DNA from: Bradyrhizobium barranii subsp. apii
GTDB lineage: Bacteria > Pseudomonadota > Alphaproteobacteria > Rhizobiales > Xanthobacteraceae
Length of the DNA stretch: 64,000 nucleotides
Direction of reading: 5' to 3'
NCBI RefSeq assembly: GCF_011516635.5
Contig: NZ_CP096255.1
Location: 744,001 to 808,000 of the forward strand
A program made the position numbers and the translations under genes. Below, in pieces: positions 43,778 to 55,879 of this stretch; the stretch's first letter is position 1, and each line of letters starts with the position of its first letter. The notes below the pieces were generated by a model. That model did not search any database. It saw only the letters and a list, made by a program, of their open reading frames with translations, and was not told the DNA's origin.

Positions 43778-44634
43778 CCAGGTGGCGTCACCTCCAGCGA
43801 CAGGCGATCGAGCGGGCTCTGCGTCGCTCGGATCGTATCGGTGGCGACCTGCGTGTAGCGCGCTGTCGACGACAAATTATTGTGCCCGAGCAAGACCTGG
43901 ATGATCCGGATATCGGTTCCGTTCTCGAGAAGATGTGTCGCGAAGCTGTGGCGCAGCGTGTGCAGCGTGACGCGCTTGGTCAGGCCCGCAGCCTTCACCG
44001 CCGACCGGCAGGCGGCATGCAGCACGGTCTGATCGATCGGATGATCTTCGTCACGACCAGGGAACAGATAAAGCCGCGGCCGGGCGAGCCGCCAGTAGGT
44101 GCGCAGGATGCCCAGCAGCTGGGGCGACAGCATCACGTTGCGATCCTTCGCGCCCTTGCCGTGGCGCACCTGGATGACGCCGCGGGCGCTGTCGATGTCT
44201 TCGATCCGCAGTCCCGCAACCTCCGAGGCCCTGAGCCCGGCCGCATAGGCGGTGGTGAGCGCGGCGCGGCTCTTCAGGCTCGATACCGCTTCAAGAAACT
44301 GAACCACTTCGTCGGCGCTGAGAACGACCGGCAGCTTGCGCGGTTCTCGCGCATAGGGAATGCGCTCTGGGATGAGCGCCTCGCCGAGCGTGACGCCGTA
44401 GAAAAACCGTAGCGCACAGACGATCTGGTTCAGCGCCGGCCATGAGATGCCGGTCGAGACCAAATGCACCTGGAAGGCGCGGACGTCTTCCAGCTCTAAC
44501 CGGTCAGGCGATCGGCCAAAATAGCGGCTGAACTTCGAAACCGCGCTGATGTAGGATCTTTGCGTCGCCGGCGACAGATTGCGGACGGTCATGTCTTCGA
44601 TCATGCGGCGGCGAAGAGGGCTCAAATCGGCCAT
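43774..44634 (-). CDS. Tyrosine recombinase of the IS91-type element
   Basis: A 286-residue XerC/D-like recombinase. The N-terminal SAM-like domain (MTVRNLSPATQRSYISAVSKFSRYF) precedes a catalytic domain with AAGLRASEVAGLRIEDID (first Arg), [12 protein letters not shown] (H-x-x-R) and LLGHNNLSSTARYTQV (Tyr). It is coupled to the IS91 transposase by ATGA. Rhizobial IS91 relatives often carry such a recombinase; it may resolve transposition intermediates. I chose the ATG giving MADLSPLRR; a start 42 bases earlier is possible. Confidence 0.9.
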   Translation of the reverse strand: MADLSPLRRRMIEDMTVRNLSPATQRSYISAVSKFSRYFGRSPDRLELEDVRAFQVHLVSTGISWPALNQIVCALRFFYGVTLGEALIPERIPYAREPRKLPVVLSADEVVQFLEAVSSLKSRAALTTAYAAGLRASEVAGLRIEDIDSARGVIQVRHGKGAKDRNVMLSPQLLGILRTYWRLARPRLYLFPGRDEDHPIDQTVLHAACRSAVKAAGLTKRVTLHTLRHSFATHLLENGTDIRIIQVLLGHNNLSSTARYTQVATDTIRATQSPLDRLSLEVTPPG

Positions 44635-45003
44635 CTCGATACTCCTGTCTGAGGGGGTGGGCTCCAACACCCACATCCTCTCAGCCAGGAGGCGATCTAT
44701 GCCACCTTGCCCCCTACGCCGCGGCAGCGGCTTCGTTCAATCCACAATCGAATTTGCAGGCTTTGGCGGTCTTTACCTCCCAATCCCTGCAATCTCAAAC
44801 CGTCTCAAATCCGAAAAACAGACTCTCGCTCAATCGCTTAGAGCCTTGTTCACGGACGACAAACTAAAACCGCGAAAACAACCCCATGCACAGTAGCCGG
44901 CGATTGCCGGCGCGATGCGCGGTAGTCGTTGCGAAGTTTTTGAAGCGTCGGATAGAATCGGCCGCGCGGCGCAATCGTCGTGGCGGCCTATGTCCAGCAG
45001 GCT
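44635..45003. other. Gene-free stretch, IS91-side terminus and cyclase 3' flank
   Basis: I see no gene. It should hold the second end of the IS91-type element and the region downstream of the adenylate cyclase gene. The AT-rich part at about 44730-44890 differs in composition from the flanking core sequence. Confidence 0.4.
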
Positions 45004-46662
45004 CTAATTGGTCGGTCCGACCGTGAACGGGCCGATCGCGATGACGTGGCAATCGCTGTCGCGCTTGGCGCAGTCGGCGAGCGCGGAATTGACGGCGGTC
45101 TGCTCGTCCGCGGCCTTCAGGCCGAGGCCCGGCCGGCCCGCGGTCCCGACCGCGACTGCGTTCCAGCCCATGCCATCGGCGAGCTTGCGCACGACCTCGG
45201 CGCGCGCGTCGGCGGCGATCGAGGCGTTGGAAGCGGCATGGAAGAAGCCGGTGATCCTGAGCAGGGTCGGGATCGGCACGACGAAATTGTCGTCGACCGC
45301 GACGATCAGACAGGCCACGCCGGCGATGGCGCCGCACGATTCCAGCGAACGCCGCGCCGAATCGTCGACGGATGACGCGCCCAGCACCATGAAATATTGA
45401 CCGCCCGGGCCGAGCGCGATCGCGCGGGATTTCGCCGCCGGCACGAACATGTTCTCGAGCCGAACTTTTGCCGGATCGCGCACCATCGGAAAATCTTTCG
45501 GCACGAAGGCCCGCTCGGTCATGGCGTCGTGGCGCACCCAGGGCTGCGGCGGCATCGGCGGCTTGCCGTGGGTGTAGACGACGTCGTTGCCGACCGCATA
45601 GAGCTCGCAGCGCCGCGGCGATTGCGCGGCATCGGCGCGCTTCTGGCACTGCTCCAGCGCCATGTTGCGCGCGGCTTCCTCGGTCGGCTGGTTCAACGCC
45701 GCGCCTGTGAAGCCGCCGATATTGAGCGCGAAGGCCTTGTAGTCGCCGGAGGCGGAATAGTCGCCGGCCAGATAGTTGCGGATGCGCTCGTTGATGAAGG
45801 GCACGCTATCGGCGGCCAGCTTGCCCGATAGCGGCGCGGCGGATGGTGAGGGCGCGGGCATCGGCGCCATCGCAGCGCCGGTTGGGCTCATCGGAGCCAT
45901 CGGCGCCTTTGCCATCTGGGTCGGCATCGGGCTCGGCGCCACGGCATCTGCCGCTGGCGCTGCGCTCGGCGTCGCGGCCGGCGCGGCCGCGGCGGTAACC
46001 GTCTGCTTGAGCTTGGTGTTGTAGAGGAAGCCGGTGACAAGGATGGCGACGACCGAGACGACGGCGACCACCAGCGGCCACATCCACACCGGTGCCGCGG
46101 CCAGCTTGGAGGCGGGCTTCTTCACTTTCGGCGTGGCGTAAGTGCCGTCCTCGCGCCGCATCGCCACCATGTAGGCGTGCACCGGCGTCGGGATGTTCTT
46201 GACCTCCTGCGCGCCGATGTCGGCGAACTGCACCGACAGCTTGTTGGCGACCTGCTCGTGCACGGCGCGGGAGACGCAGATGCCGCCGACCTCGGCGAGG
46301 CCTTCGAGCCGGGCGGCGATATTGACGCCGTCACCGAGCAGATCGCCGTTGCGCTCGACCACGTCACCGATGGTGATGCCGATGCGGAACGACATCTGCC
46401 GGCTCGGCGGATAGGCCATGTTGCGGGTTCGCAGGGATTCCTGGATGTCGATCGCGCAGCGCACCGCATCGACCGCGCTCGGAAATTCCGCGAGCACCGC
46501 GTCGCCCGCCGTGTTGAAGATGCGGCCGTTGGCTTTCGCGATGAAGTCGTCGACGACCTCGCGATAGGAGGCGAGACGCCGCAGCGTCTCCTCTTCGTCT
46601 TCCGCGACCAGTCTTGAGTAACCGGCAATATCGGCTGCGAAAATCGCTGCGATCTTGCGTTT
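45004..46662 (-). CDS. Class III adenylate/guanylate cyclase with membrane helix and periplasmic-type C-terminal domain
   Basis: A 552-residue protein. Residues about 1-170 are a class III cyclase catalytic domain: AAIFAADIAGYSRLV and NTAGDAVLAEFPSAVDAVRCA carry the two metal-binding aspartates, and GITIGDVVERNGDLLGDGVNIAARLEG is the diagnostic block. A single membrane helix (WPLVVAVVSVVAILVTGFLY) is followed by a long Ala/Pro/Met-rich linker and a C-terminal domain with repeated DUF4189-like cysteine/alanine motifs (AARNMALEQCQKRA, VNSALADCAKRD). The ATG giving MKRKIAAIF is preferred. It probably makes cAMP in response to an extracytoplasmic signal. Confidence 0.88.
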   Translation of the reverse strand, partial: KRKIAAIFAADIAGYSRLVAEDEEETLRRLASYREVVDDFIAKANGRIFNTAGDAVLAEFPSAVDAVRCAIDIQESLRTRNMAYPPSRQMSFRIGITIGDVVERNGDLLGDGVNIAARLEGLAEVGGICVSRAVHEQVANKLSVQFADIGAQEVKNIPTPVHAYMVAMRREDGTYATPKVKKPASKLAAAPVWMWPLVVAVVSVVAILVTGFLYNTKLKQTVTAAAAPAATPSAAPAADAVAPSPMPTQMAKAPMAPMSPTGAAMAPMPAPSPSAAPLSGKLAADSVPFINERIRNYLAGDYSASGDYKAFALNIGGFTGAALNQPTEEAARNMALEQCQKRADAAQSPRRCELYAVGNDVVYTHGKPPMPPQPWVRHDAMTERAFVPKDFPMVRDPAKVRLENMFVPAAKSRAIALGPGGQYFMVLGASSVDDSARRSLESCGAIAGVACLIVAVDDNFVVPIPTLLRITGFFHAASNASIAADARAEVVRKLADGMGWNAVAVGTAGRPGLGLKAADEQTAVNSALADCAKRDSDCHVIAIGPFTVGPTN

Positions 46663-46814
46663 CATCTGCTGCCAGCCCCGAAACAAATTCGCGGGCGCAG
46701 AATGCCGCTATCGGCGGCGCGGTGCAACAAAGTTTCAGCGCCCGCCACTTCCGTGACGAGCGCTGAACCTGTTCAGGAACTTGTAGCTTGAGCCCCGGAG
46801 CAGTGCACCGGGGC

Positions 46815-47317
<503 letters not shown>

Positions 47318-47318
47318 C

Positions 47319-48815
<1,497 letters not shown>

Positions 48816-49691
48816 TCAGACCGCCTCGGCGCCGGAGATGATCTCGATCAGCTCCTTGGTGATCTGGGCTTGACGGGTTCGGTTGTAGATCTGGGTTTGC
48901 TTGCGGATCATTTCGCCGGCATTGCGGGTGGCGTTGTCCATCGAACTCATCTGCGCGCCATAGAACGAAGCGTTGTTTTCCAGCAGCGCGCGGAAGATCT
49001 GCACCGCGATGTTGCGCGGCAACAGGCCGGACAGCAGTTCGTCCTCCTCCGGCTCGTAATCGTAGGACGTCGTCGGCGCGTTCGCCGCCTTTTCCTCGAC
49101 GACCAGCGGGATGATCTGCTGCGCGGTCGGGATCTGGGCGATCACCGACTTGAACTGCGCGTAGAACAGCGTGCAGACGTCGAACTCACCGTTGTCGAAA
49201 CGGGCCAGCACCTTCTTGGCGATGTCCTCGGCGTTGACGAAGCCGAGCTGACGAACGCTACGCAGGTCGAGGTGCTCGACGATCTGCTTGTCGAACAGGC
49301 GGCGGAGCTGCTCATAGCCCTTGCGGCCGACACAGAAGAATTTCACTTCCTTGCCCTGCGCGATCAGCGCCTGGGCGCGCTCGCGGGCGAGGCGCACGAT
49401 CGAGGAGTTGAAGGCGCCGGACAGACCGCGCTCGCCGGTGCAGACCAGCAGCAGGTGGACCTGGTCCCTGCCGGTGCCGGCCAGCAGCGCCGGCGCGCCG
49501 GGCGAACCCGCAGCGGCGCTGGCGATGTTGGAGATCACCGCGCTCATCTTGTCGGCATAGGGCCGCGCCGCCTCGGCCGCTTGCTGGGCACGGCGCAACC
49601 TCGACGCCGCGACCATCTGCATCGCCTTGGTGATCTTCTGCGTCGCCTTGGTGGAGGCGATGCGGACGCGCATGTCTTTAAGTGACGCCAT
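48816..49691 (-). CDS. atpG: ATP synthase F1 subunit gamma
   Basis: A 291-residue central shaft. It begins [36 protein letters not shown] and ends with the conserved [43 protein letters not shown] coiled coil. [15 protein letters not shown] is the central family block. Confidence 0.98.
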   Translation of the reverse strand: MASLKDMRVRIASTKATQKITKAMQMVAASRLRRAQQAAEAARPYADKMSAVISNIASAAAGSPGAPALLAGTGRDQVHLLLVCTGERGLSGAFNSSIVRLARERAQALIAQGKEVKFFCVGRKGYEQLRRLFDKQIVEHLDLRSVRQLGFVNAEDIAKKVLARFDNGEFDVCTLFYAQFKSVIAQIPTAQQIIPLVVEEKAANAPTTSYDYEPEEDELLSGLLPRNIAVQIFRALLENNASFYGAQMSSMDNATRNAGEMIRKQTQIYNRTRQAQITKELIEIISGAEAV

Positions 49692-49737
49692 TCTTCGTCC
49701 CCGACGATCCGACCCTTTGGCCTGATCGCAAACCTAT

Positions 49738-49830
49738 CCAGTCGTCATGCCCGGGCTCGCCCCGGGCATCCACGCGGTGCCTCACACGCCGTTAGACGTG
49801 GATGGCCGGGACAAGCCCGGCCATGACGGC
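49738..49830. repeat. Palindromic repeat between atpG and atpA
   Basis: Outer arms CGTCATGCCCGGGCT and AGCCCGGCCATGACG, with inner ATCCACG/CGTGGAT, make a stable long hairpin inside the atp operon. It may serve as an mRNA stability or translational spacer, but it resembles dispersed repeats elsewhere in this window. Confidence 0.8.
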
Positions 49831-49832
49831 GT

Positions 49833-51922
<2,090 letters not shown>

Positions 51923-52307
51923 AGACGCGCTCTTTTTGCTGTCAAACTCGCAAGGGAAAAACCGTCGCCACAAAGCGGCGCCAAGCGATCCAAGCCCTTG
52001 GAATTCAAGCGGGACTTCGATTTTCGGCCGACACGGGAGGTGCCGGGTCCGTTAAAATCGCGGCTTTGCTAACATAGCAGGCGCGCACGTGCAACATGAC
52101 GCCAAATTAAAGGCACGACCTTCTGTCGCCAGTTCGTCGCAGCCGACGGCGCCGCGATAGCGGCCTGCCACGTCGCGGAATGACGCGCCCCCCTCGGCGG
52201 CATCGCGCCCATTCGTTCCTGCCCTCAGCGCATAGCGGCCATGAACACGGATCGCTGAGGCGTGAGTCGGACGTGACGAGCGGCCTCCCCTGAATACTTT
52301 CCTAATT
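51923..52307. promoter_or_regulatory. Upstream region of the atp operon, cut off by IS1380
   Basis: On the minus strand TTGCAC, 17 bases, TAGCAA (about 52066-52094) is a weak promoter candidate for atpH. The rest is GC-rich without a supported gene. IS1380 begins at about 52308. Confidence 0.4.
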
Positions 52308-53946
52308 CTAACCCGCCCTATTCGTGAGAGCGCGGTATTTTGGTCCGACTGGTGCATCCGCACACCTCCGCTGACGAGGCGCACAGGATTGCCTTCGGCT
52401 TTTCACCGCCTGACGACCGGTACTTTGCAACGCGCTTGAGGGATGGGTTGGGTGAACGCGGGCGGACGCCCCACCGGTCAAGGACCGAGCGGCAGCAGCG
52501 CGCCGGGCAAGCTGCGGATCAGGTCGGCTTCGGGACATGCCGCGGCGAACGCAAGGCGAATGCGGCTCTTGGTCTCGACAACCCGGGCGGCGATTTTCAA
52601 GAGCCGAAGACGCAGCGTCGCGAACTCGGCAGTGGCCAATTCCCGGACTTTGGGAATGGCGTCGCGCACGGTCAGCATCAGCCAATAAGCGGCGGTATGG
52701 AGAACGAGGCGGACTTGATTGGCGAGCGCCGAACGGCAACTGGTGCGATCGGAGGCGAGCTGCGTCTTATGCAGCTTGATCAGATTCTCGGCTTGGCCGC
52801 GCGCGCAATACAGGCTGTCGTAGATCCACTCGGCCGAGCCGACATCGAGGCTGGTGACGACGAAGCGGATGTCGAGGCCGAGCATCGTCGCCTCAATACG
52901 GGCGACGGTGCGTCGTTCGCGATCCCAGGACTTTGCCTTGTGGCGCGTCTCGGTATAGCCGCGCAGAACCGGCAGGTTCTCGATGGCGCGTCGCGTGCGG
53001 ATGTCGTCGGCGACCGCGTCGACTTTTCTGGCGAGCGGCTTGGTGCCGGACAGACCGAAGATGTAGTCGATGCCGTTGGTCTCGCACCACGCCATTGCCT
53101 CCGGCCGGGCATAGTGCCCGTCGCCACGGAACGTAATTCGCGTGTTGTGCCACCGCGTCCGGATATGCCGTACCAGGCGGCGCAGATGGGCACGCACCTC
53201 GACGCCGCCCGGCGTCTTGCCGGGCCGCAGCACGACCGCCACGGGCCGGCTCTTCTCCGTGTCGTAGACGTGGATCGGCAGGAAGCAGCGTTCGTCATAA
53301 TGAGCGTTGAACAGCGAGAGCTGCTGATGGCCGTGGACGACATCGCAGGTATCATCGATGTCGAGCGTGACGGATGCCGGCTCGCGCGGGTAGCTATCCA
53401 TCCATGCGTCGACCAAAGTGTAGGTCAGTCGGATCACGTCGCGCAGGCGCGGAGCATTCTCCAGACGCGACAGCGTCGGTTGGGAACACAGATCGCGACC
53501 CGTGTCCGGCAGCCGTCCGCAGGCCAGCTTGAATGCGGGATCGGACCGCAGATGATCGAGGTCGTCGGCGTCCTCGTAGCCGCAGCAGATCGCGAACATG
53601 CGCGCGCGGAACATATCGACCAGGCTGTGCACGACCCGCGTCGGATCGCGCCGATCCGGGAACACCCGGGCCAAATTGTCGGCCAAGCCGAGACGCCGCT
53701 CGGCCATCGCCAGAAGCATCACGCCCCCGTTCGAGGTCAGCCGACCGCCATCGAAGGCAGCTGTGACTTTCTTGGCGTGAACGGCTGGAAACGAGAAGGG
53801 CAGAATCGTATCGTCGGTCATGGCGGGCGTGGTGTTCGCGGCTGAAGGTGATGGGGTTGGCTTTGCAACCGAATCCTACGCCGCATCAGCGCTTTACACC
53901 ACGCTCGCCAGCCTCTCAGGCGCCCTCTGACGAATAAGACGGGCTA
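52308..53946 (-). mobile_element. IS1380-family insertion sequence
   Basis: The left end reads TAACCCGCCCTATTCGTGAG from 52309, and the right end, read in reverse, TAGCCCGTCTTATTCGTCAG, giving imperfect inverted repeats. One intact transposase lies between. No target duplication is clear because an IS5 abuts the right end. Confidence 0.88.
52478..53821 (-). CDS. IS1380-family transposase
   Basis: A 447-residue DDE transposase. Hallmarks include FDGGRLTSNGGVMLLAMAERRLGLADNLA at the start, SQPTLSRLENAP, LDIDDTCDVVHGHQQLSLFNAHYDERCFLPIHVYDTEK (first Asp), ITFRGDGHYARPEAMAWCETNGIDYIFGL, and YCARGQAENLIKLHKTQLASDRTSC with the late acidic residue. It is intact. Confidence 0.95.
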   Translation of the reverse strand: MTDDTILPFSFPAVHAKKVTAAFDGGRLTSNGGVMLLAMAERRLGLADNLARVFPDRRDPTRVVHSLVDMFRARMFAICCGYEDADDLDHLRSDPAFKLACGRLPDTGRDLCSQPTLSRLENAPRLRDVIRLTYTLVDAWMDSYPREPASVTLDIDDTCDVVHGHQQLSLFNAHYDERCFLPIHVYDTEKSRPVAVVLRPGKTPGGVEVRAHLRRLVRHIRTRWHNTRITFRGDGHYARPEAMAWCETNGIDYIFGLSGTKPLARKVDAVADDIRTRRAIENLPVLRGYTETRHKAKSWDRERRTVARIEATMLGLDIRFVVTSLDVGSAEWIYDSLYCARGQAENLIKLHKTQLASDRTSCRSALANQVRLVLHTAAYWLMLTVRDAIPKVRELATAEFATLRLRLLKIAARVVETKSRIRLAFAAACPEADLIRSLPGALLPLGP

Positions 53947-53947
53947 A

Positions 53948-54883
53948 GTGTCTGTTCCAAAACATGTTGAGTCGAATGAATCGGTTGTGATTCAAGGTGA
54001 GCGGCCTGATTCGATGGGGACGCGCCGCCAATGTGGACTACCGAGAACCGTGCACGCTACGACCGCAGCCGCCTGCGCTATCCGAGCGACTTGACCGACG
54101 AGGAGTGGGCGCTGATCGCGCCTCGCATCCCGCCGGCCAAGCGCGGCGGCAACAAGCGTACGGTGGACCTGCGCGAGATTGCCAACGGGCTGATGTACAT
54201 CCTGAGCACAGGTTGCCAGTGGCGCGCGATCCCCAAGGACCTGCCGCCGCGCTCGACGCTGTATGGCTACTTCGATCTGTGGAGCTGGAACGGCACGCTC
54301 GATAAAATTCATCACGCCCTCTATGTCGAATGTCGCGAAAGGGCCGAGCGCGAGGCTTCTCCCACCGCCGCCATCATCGATAGCCAGAGCGTGAAAAGCG
54401 CTGAAAAAGGGGGCCTCATGATCTCCATGGCTACGACGCGGGCAAGAAGATCAAGGGCAAGAAGCGGCACATTCTCGTCGACACGCAAGGCCTCTTGATG
54501 CACGCCATCGTGCATGCGGCGGACATCCAGGATCGCGACGGCGGCGTGCTCCTGATGGCAACGTTGTTCGGCCTCTATCCCTTTCTTCTGAAGCTCTACG
54601 CCGACGGCGGATATCAAGGGCCACATTTCCAGAAGGGGCTGCGTAGCGCTCTGAAGCGCGTGAACCTCGAAATCGTCAAACGCTCCGATCAGGCTCACCG
54701 TTTCGTCGTCTTGCCCAAACGCTGGATCGTCGAGCGTACCTTTGCCTGGCTCGGGCGATGCCGAAGACTGTCCAAAGATTGGGAATGCTTCAATCACAGG
54801 GCGCTCGCCTTTCTCAAGCTGGCCTCCATCCGACTCATGCTGCGAAAGCTATGCAATCCAAGGTAATCTTTCCGGATAGACTC
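53948..54883 (+). mobile_element. IS5-family (IS427-like) element with TAA flanks
   Basis: Imperfect inverted ends GTGTCTGTTCC (left, 53948) and GAGTCTATCCGG (right, read in reverse from 54883), flanked by TAA at 53945-53947 and 54884-54886. The left TAA is also the last base triplet of the IS1380 inverted repeat, so this element appears to have entered the very end of the IS1380 element. Confidence 0.7.
54031..54866 (+). CDS. IS5-family (IS427 group) transposase, made by -1 frameshift
   Basis: The first frame (54031-54498) encodes MWTTENRARYDRSRLRYPSDLTDEEW through AAIIDSQSVKSAEKGG (DDE Asp in IIDSQSVK); the second (54495-54866 and upstream) continues YDAGKKIKGKKRHILVDTQG, LLKLYADGGYQGP and KRWIVERTFAWLGRCRRLSKDWE. 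The join is a -1 shift at GAAAAAGGGGG (54403-54413), a slippery A/G run of the kind used by IS427-type elements. With the shift the enzyme is about 278 residues and complete. Confidence 0.88.
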
Positions 54884-54936
54884 TAAACATGAAGTATAAT
54901 GACCTCGTTTTACAGTATTAGTGAGTAATAAAATAG

Positions 54937-54951
54937 TTAAAGAATTGTTAA
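54937..54951. promoter_or_regulatory. CtrA-type box upstream of rlpA
   Basis: TTAA-AGAATTG-TTAA is an exact match to the alphaproteobacterial CtrA consensus TTAA-N7-TTAA. It lies 183 bases before the rlpA start in an AT-rich stretch (54884-55133), with GANTC sites at about 54958 and 55053. Confidence 0.65.
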
Positions 54952-55094
54952 AGCGAAAGATTCCAGAACATTGGCTGCAACATTGATGCCAATCACAGAA
55001 TATTTCATGACGACACAGAATGGATTTACTGCCCAATTCACGCCTCATTAGGAATCGAAACGCGATCCCGCTCACAGACTTACGGGGGCTCCAC

Positions 55095-55112
55095 TTGCCA
55101 CATATGTGGCAA
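55095..55112. promoter_or_regulatory. Perfect 18-bp palindrome in rlpA leader
   Basis: TTGCCACATATGTGGCAA is an exact inverted repeat without spacer, 21 bases before the rlpA ATG. It could be a dimeric regulator's operator. The palindrome is flanked by CACTT and TACTAG. Confidence 0.6.
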
Positions 55113-55133
55113 TACTAGATTAGGGACCACTAA

Positions 55134-55643
55134 ATGCTGTCTTTGAAGACGCTGGGCTCCGTGCCCCGGCCGCGCACGGCGATCGCTTTCGTTGCCGCCA
55201 CTCTCCTCGTCGGTGGAACCGCCACCGAAGCTTCTGCCAAATCCCGGCATCACCACCGGTACTCTCACCATCATCACCGCCACCACGCCCAGAGCGATGC
55301 CAACACGACCTCCGATTGGCGCAACGCCAACGCGTCGATGACGCCGTCGTCGGGCACGGGCCGCAGCTTCTCCGGCATGGCCTCCTATTATGGCAACGAG
55401 TCCGGCAGCCGGACTGCGTCAGGCCAGCGCTTCAACCAGAATGCCATGACCGCGGCTCACCGTTCGCTGCCGTTCGGCACCAAGCTGCGCGTCACCCATG
55501 GCGGCTCGAGCGTCATCGTCACCATCAATGACCGTGGCCCGTTCATTCGCGGCCGTGTCCTCGACCTCTCCACGGGCGCTGCCCGCGCCATCGGCCTCAC
55601 CGGCGCCGGCGTCGGCCGCGTCACCGCGGAAGTCGTCTCCTAA
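55134..55643 (+). CDS. rlpA: Septal ring lytic transglycosylase / RlpA-like protein
   Basis: A 169-residue exported protein with a signal peptide (AIAFVAATLLVGGTATEASA) then a histidine-rich stretch (HHHRYSHHHHRHH) and a C-terminal double-psi beta-barrel: GMASYYGNESGSRTASGQRFNQNAMTAAHRSLPFGT, RVTHGGSSVIVTINDRGPFIRGRVLDLS. The catalytic Asp is in NDRGPF. The SPOR domain of E. coli RlpA is absent. A clean terminator follows. The IS block upstream displaced it from atpH, but the CtrA box and palindrome remain attached. Confidence 0.93.
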   Translation: MLSLKTLGSVPRPRTAIAFVAATLLVGGTATEASAKSRHHHRYSHHHHRHHAQSDANTTSDWRNANASMTPSSGTGRSFSGMASYYGNESGSRTASGQRFNQNAMTAAHRSLPFGTKLRVTHGGSSVIVTINDRGPFIRGRVLDLSTGAARAIGLTGAGVGRVTAEVVS

Positions 55644-55728
55644 GGCGCCACCAGCGCCTCACCGACAAAGCGCAAATCTCGCCATCGTCCGCGGACGTGT
55701 GAGCGGCGAGACCAGTTCGGGCGAAACA

Positions 55729-55763
55729 AGCCCGCCGTCTTGGGGGACGGCGGGCTTTTTGTT
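55729..55763. terminator. Strong intrinsic terminator after rlpA
   Basis: Perfect stem AAGCCCGCCGTC/GACGGCGGGCTT with a short loop and TTTTTGTTT after it. Because the complement also ends in A-runs it may work for the convergent priA gene. Confidence 0.9.
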
Positions 55764-55767
55764 TGCC

Positions 55768-55877
55768 CCGTCATTCCGGGGCGATGCGTAGCATCGAGCC
55801 CGGAATCCATCAGGCCGTAGAGTTGGTGGAAGAATGGATTCCGGGTTCACGCTTCGCGTGCCCCGGAATGACGGGGG
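55768..55877. repeat. Palindromic repeat between rlpA and priA
   Basis: Outer arms CCCCGTCATTCCGGGGC and GCCCCGGAATGACGGGG (near-perfect complements) with inner CCGGAATCCAT/ATGGATTCCGG arms. It is a long stable palindrome of the dispersed type, just beyond the priA stop. Confidence 0.85.
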
Positions 55878-55879
55878 AA

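Larger units (their letters stand above)
42240..44850 (-). mobile_element. IS91-type element with accessory recombinase, approximate limits
   Basis: It contains the coupled recombinase and HUH transposase genes. IS91 elements lack inverted repeats and target duplications, so limits cannot be read directly; GAAC at 42245 and GTTC at about 44849 are possible target tetranucleotides. The interval is therefore a rough estimate. Confidence 0.45.
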
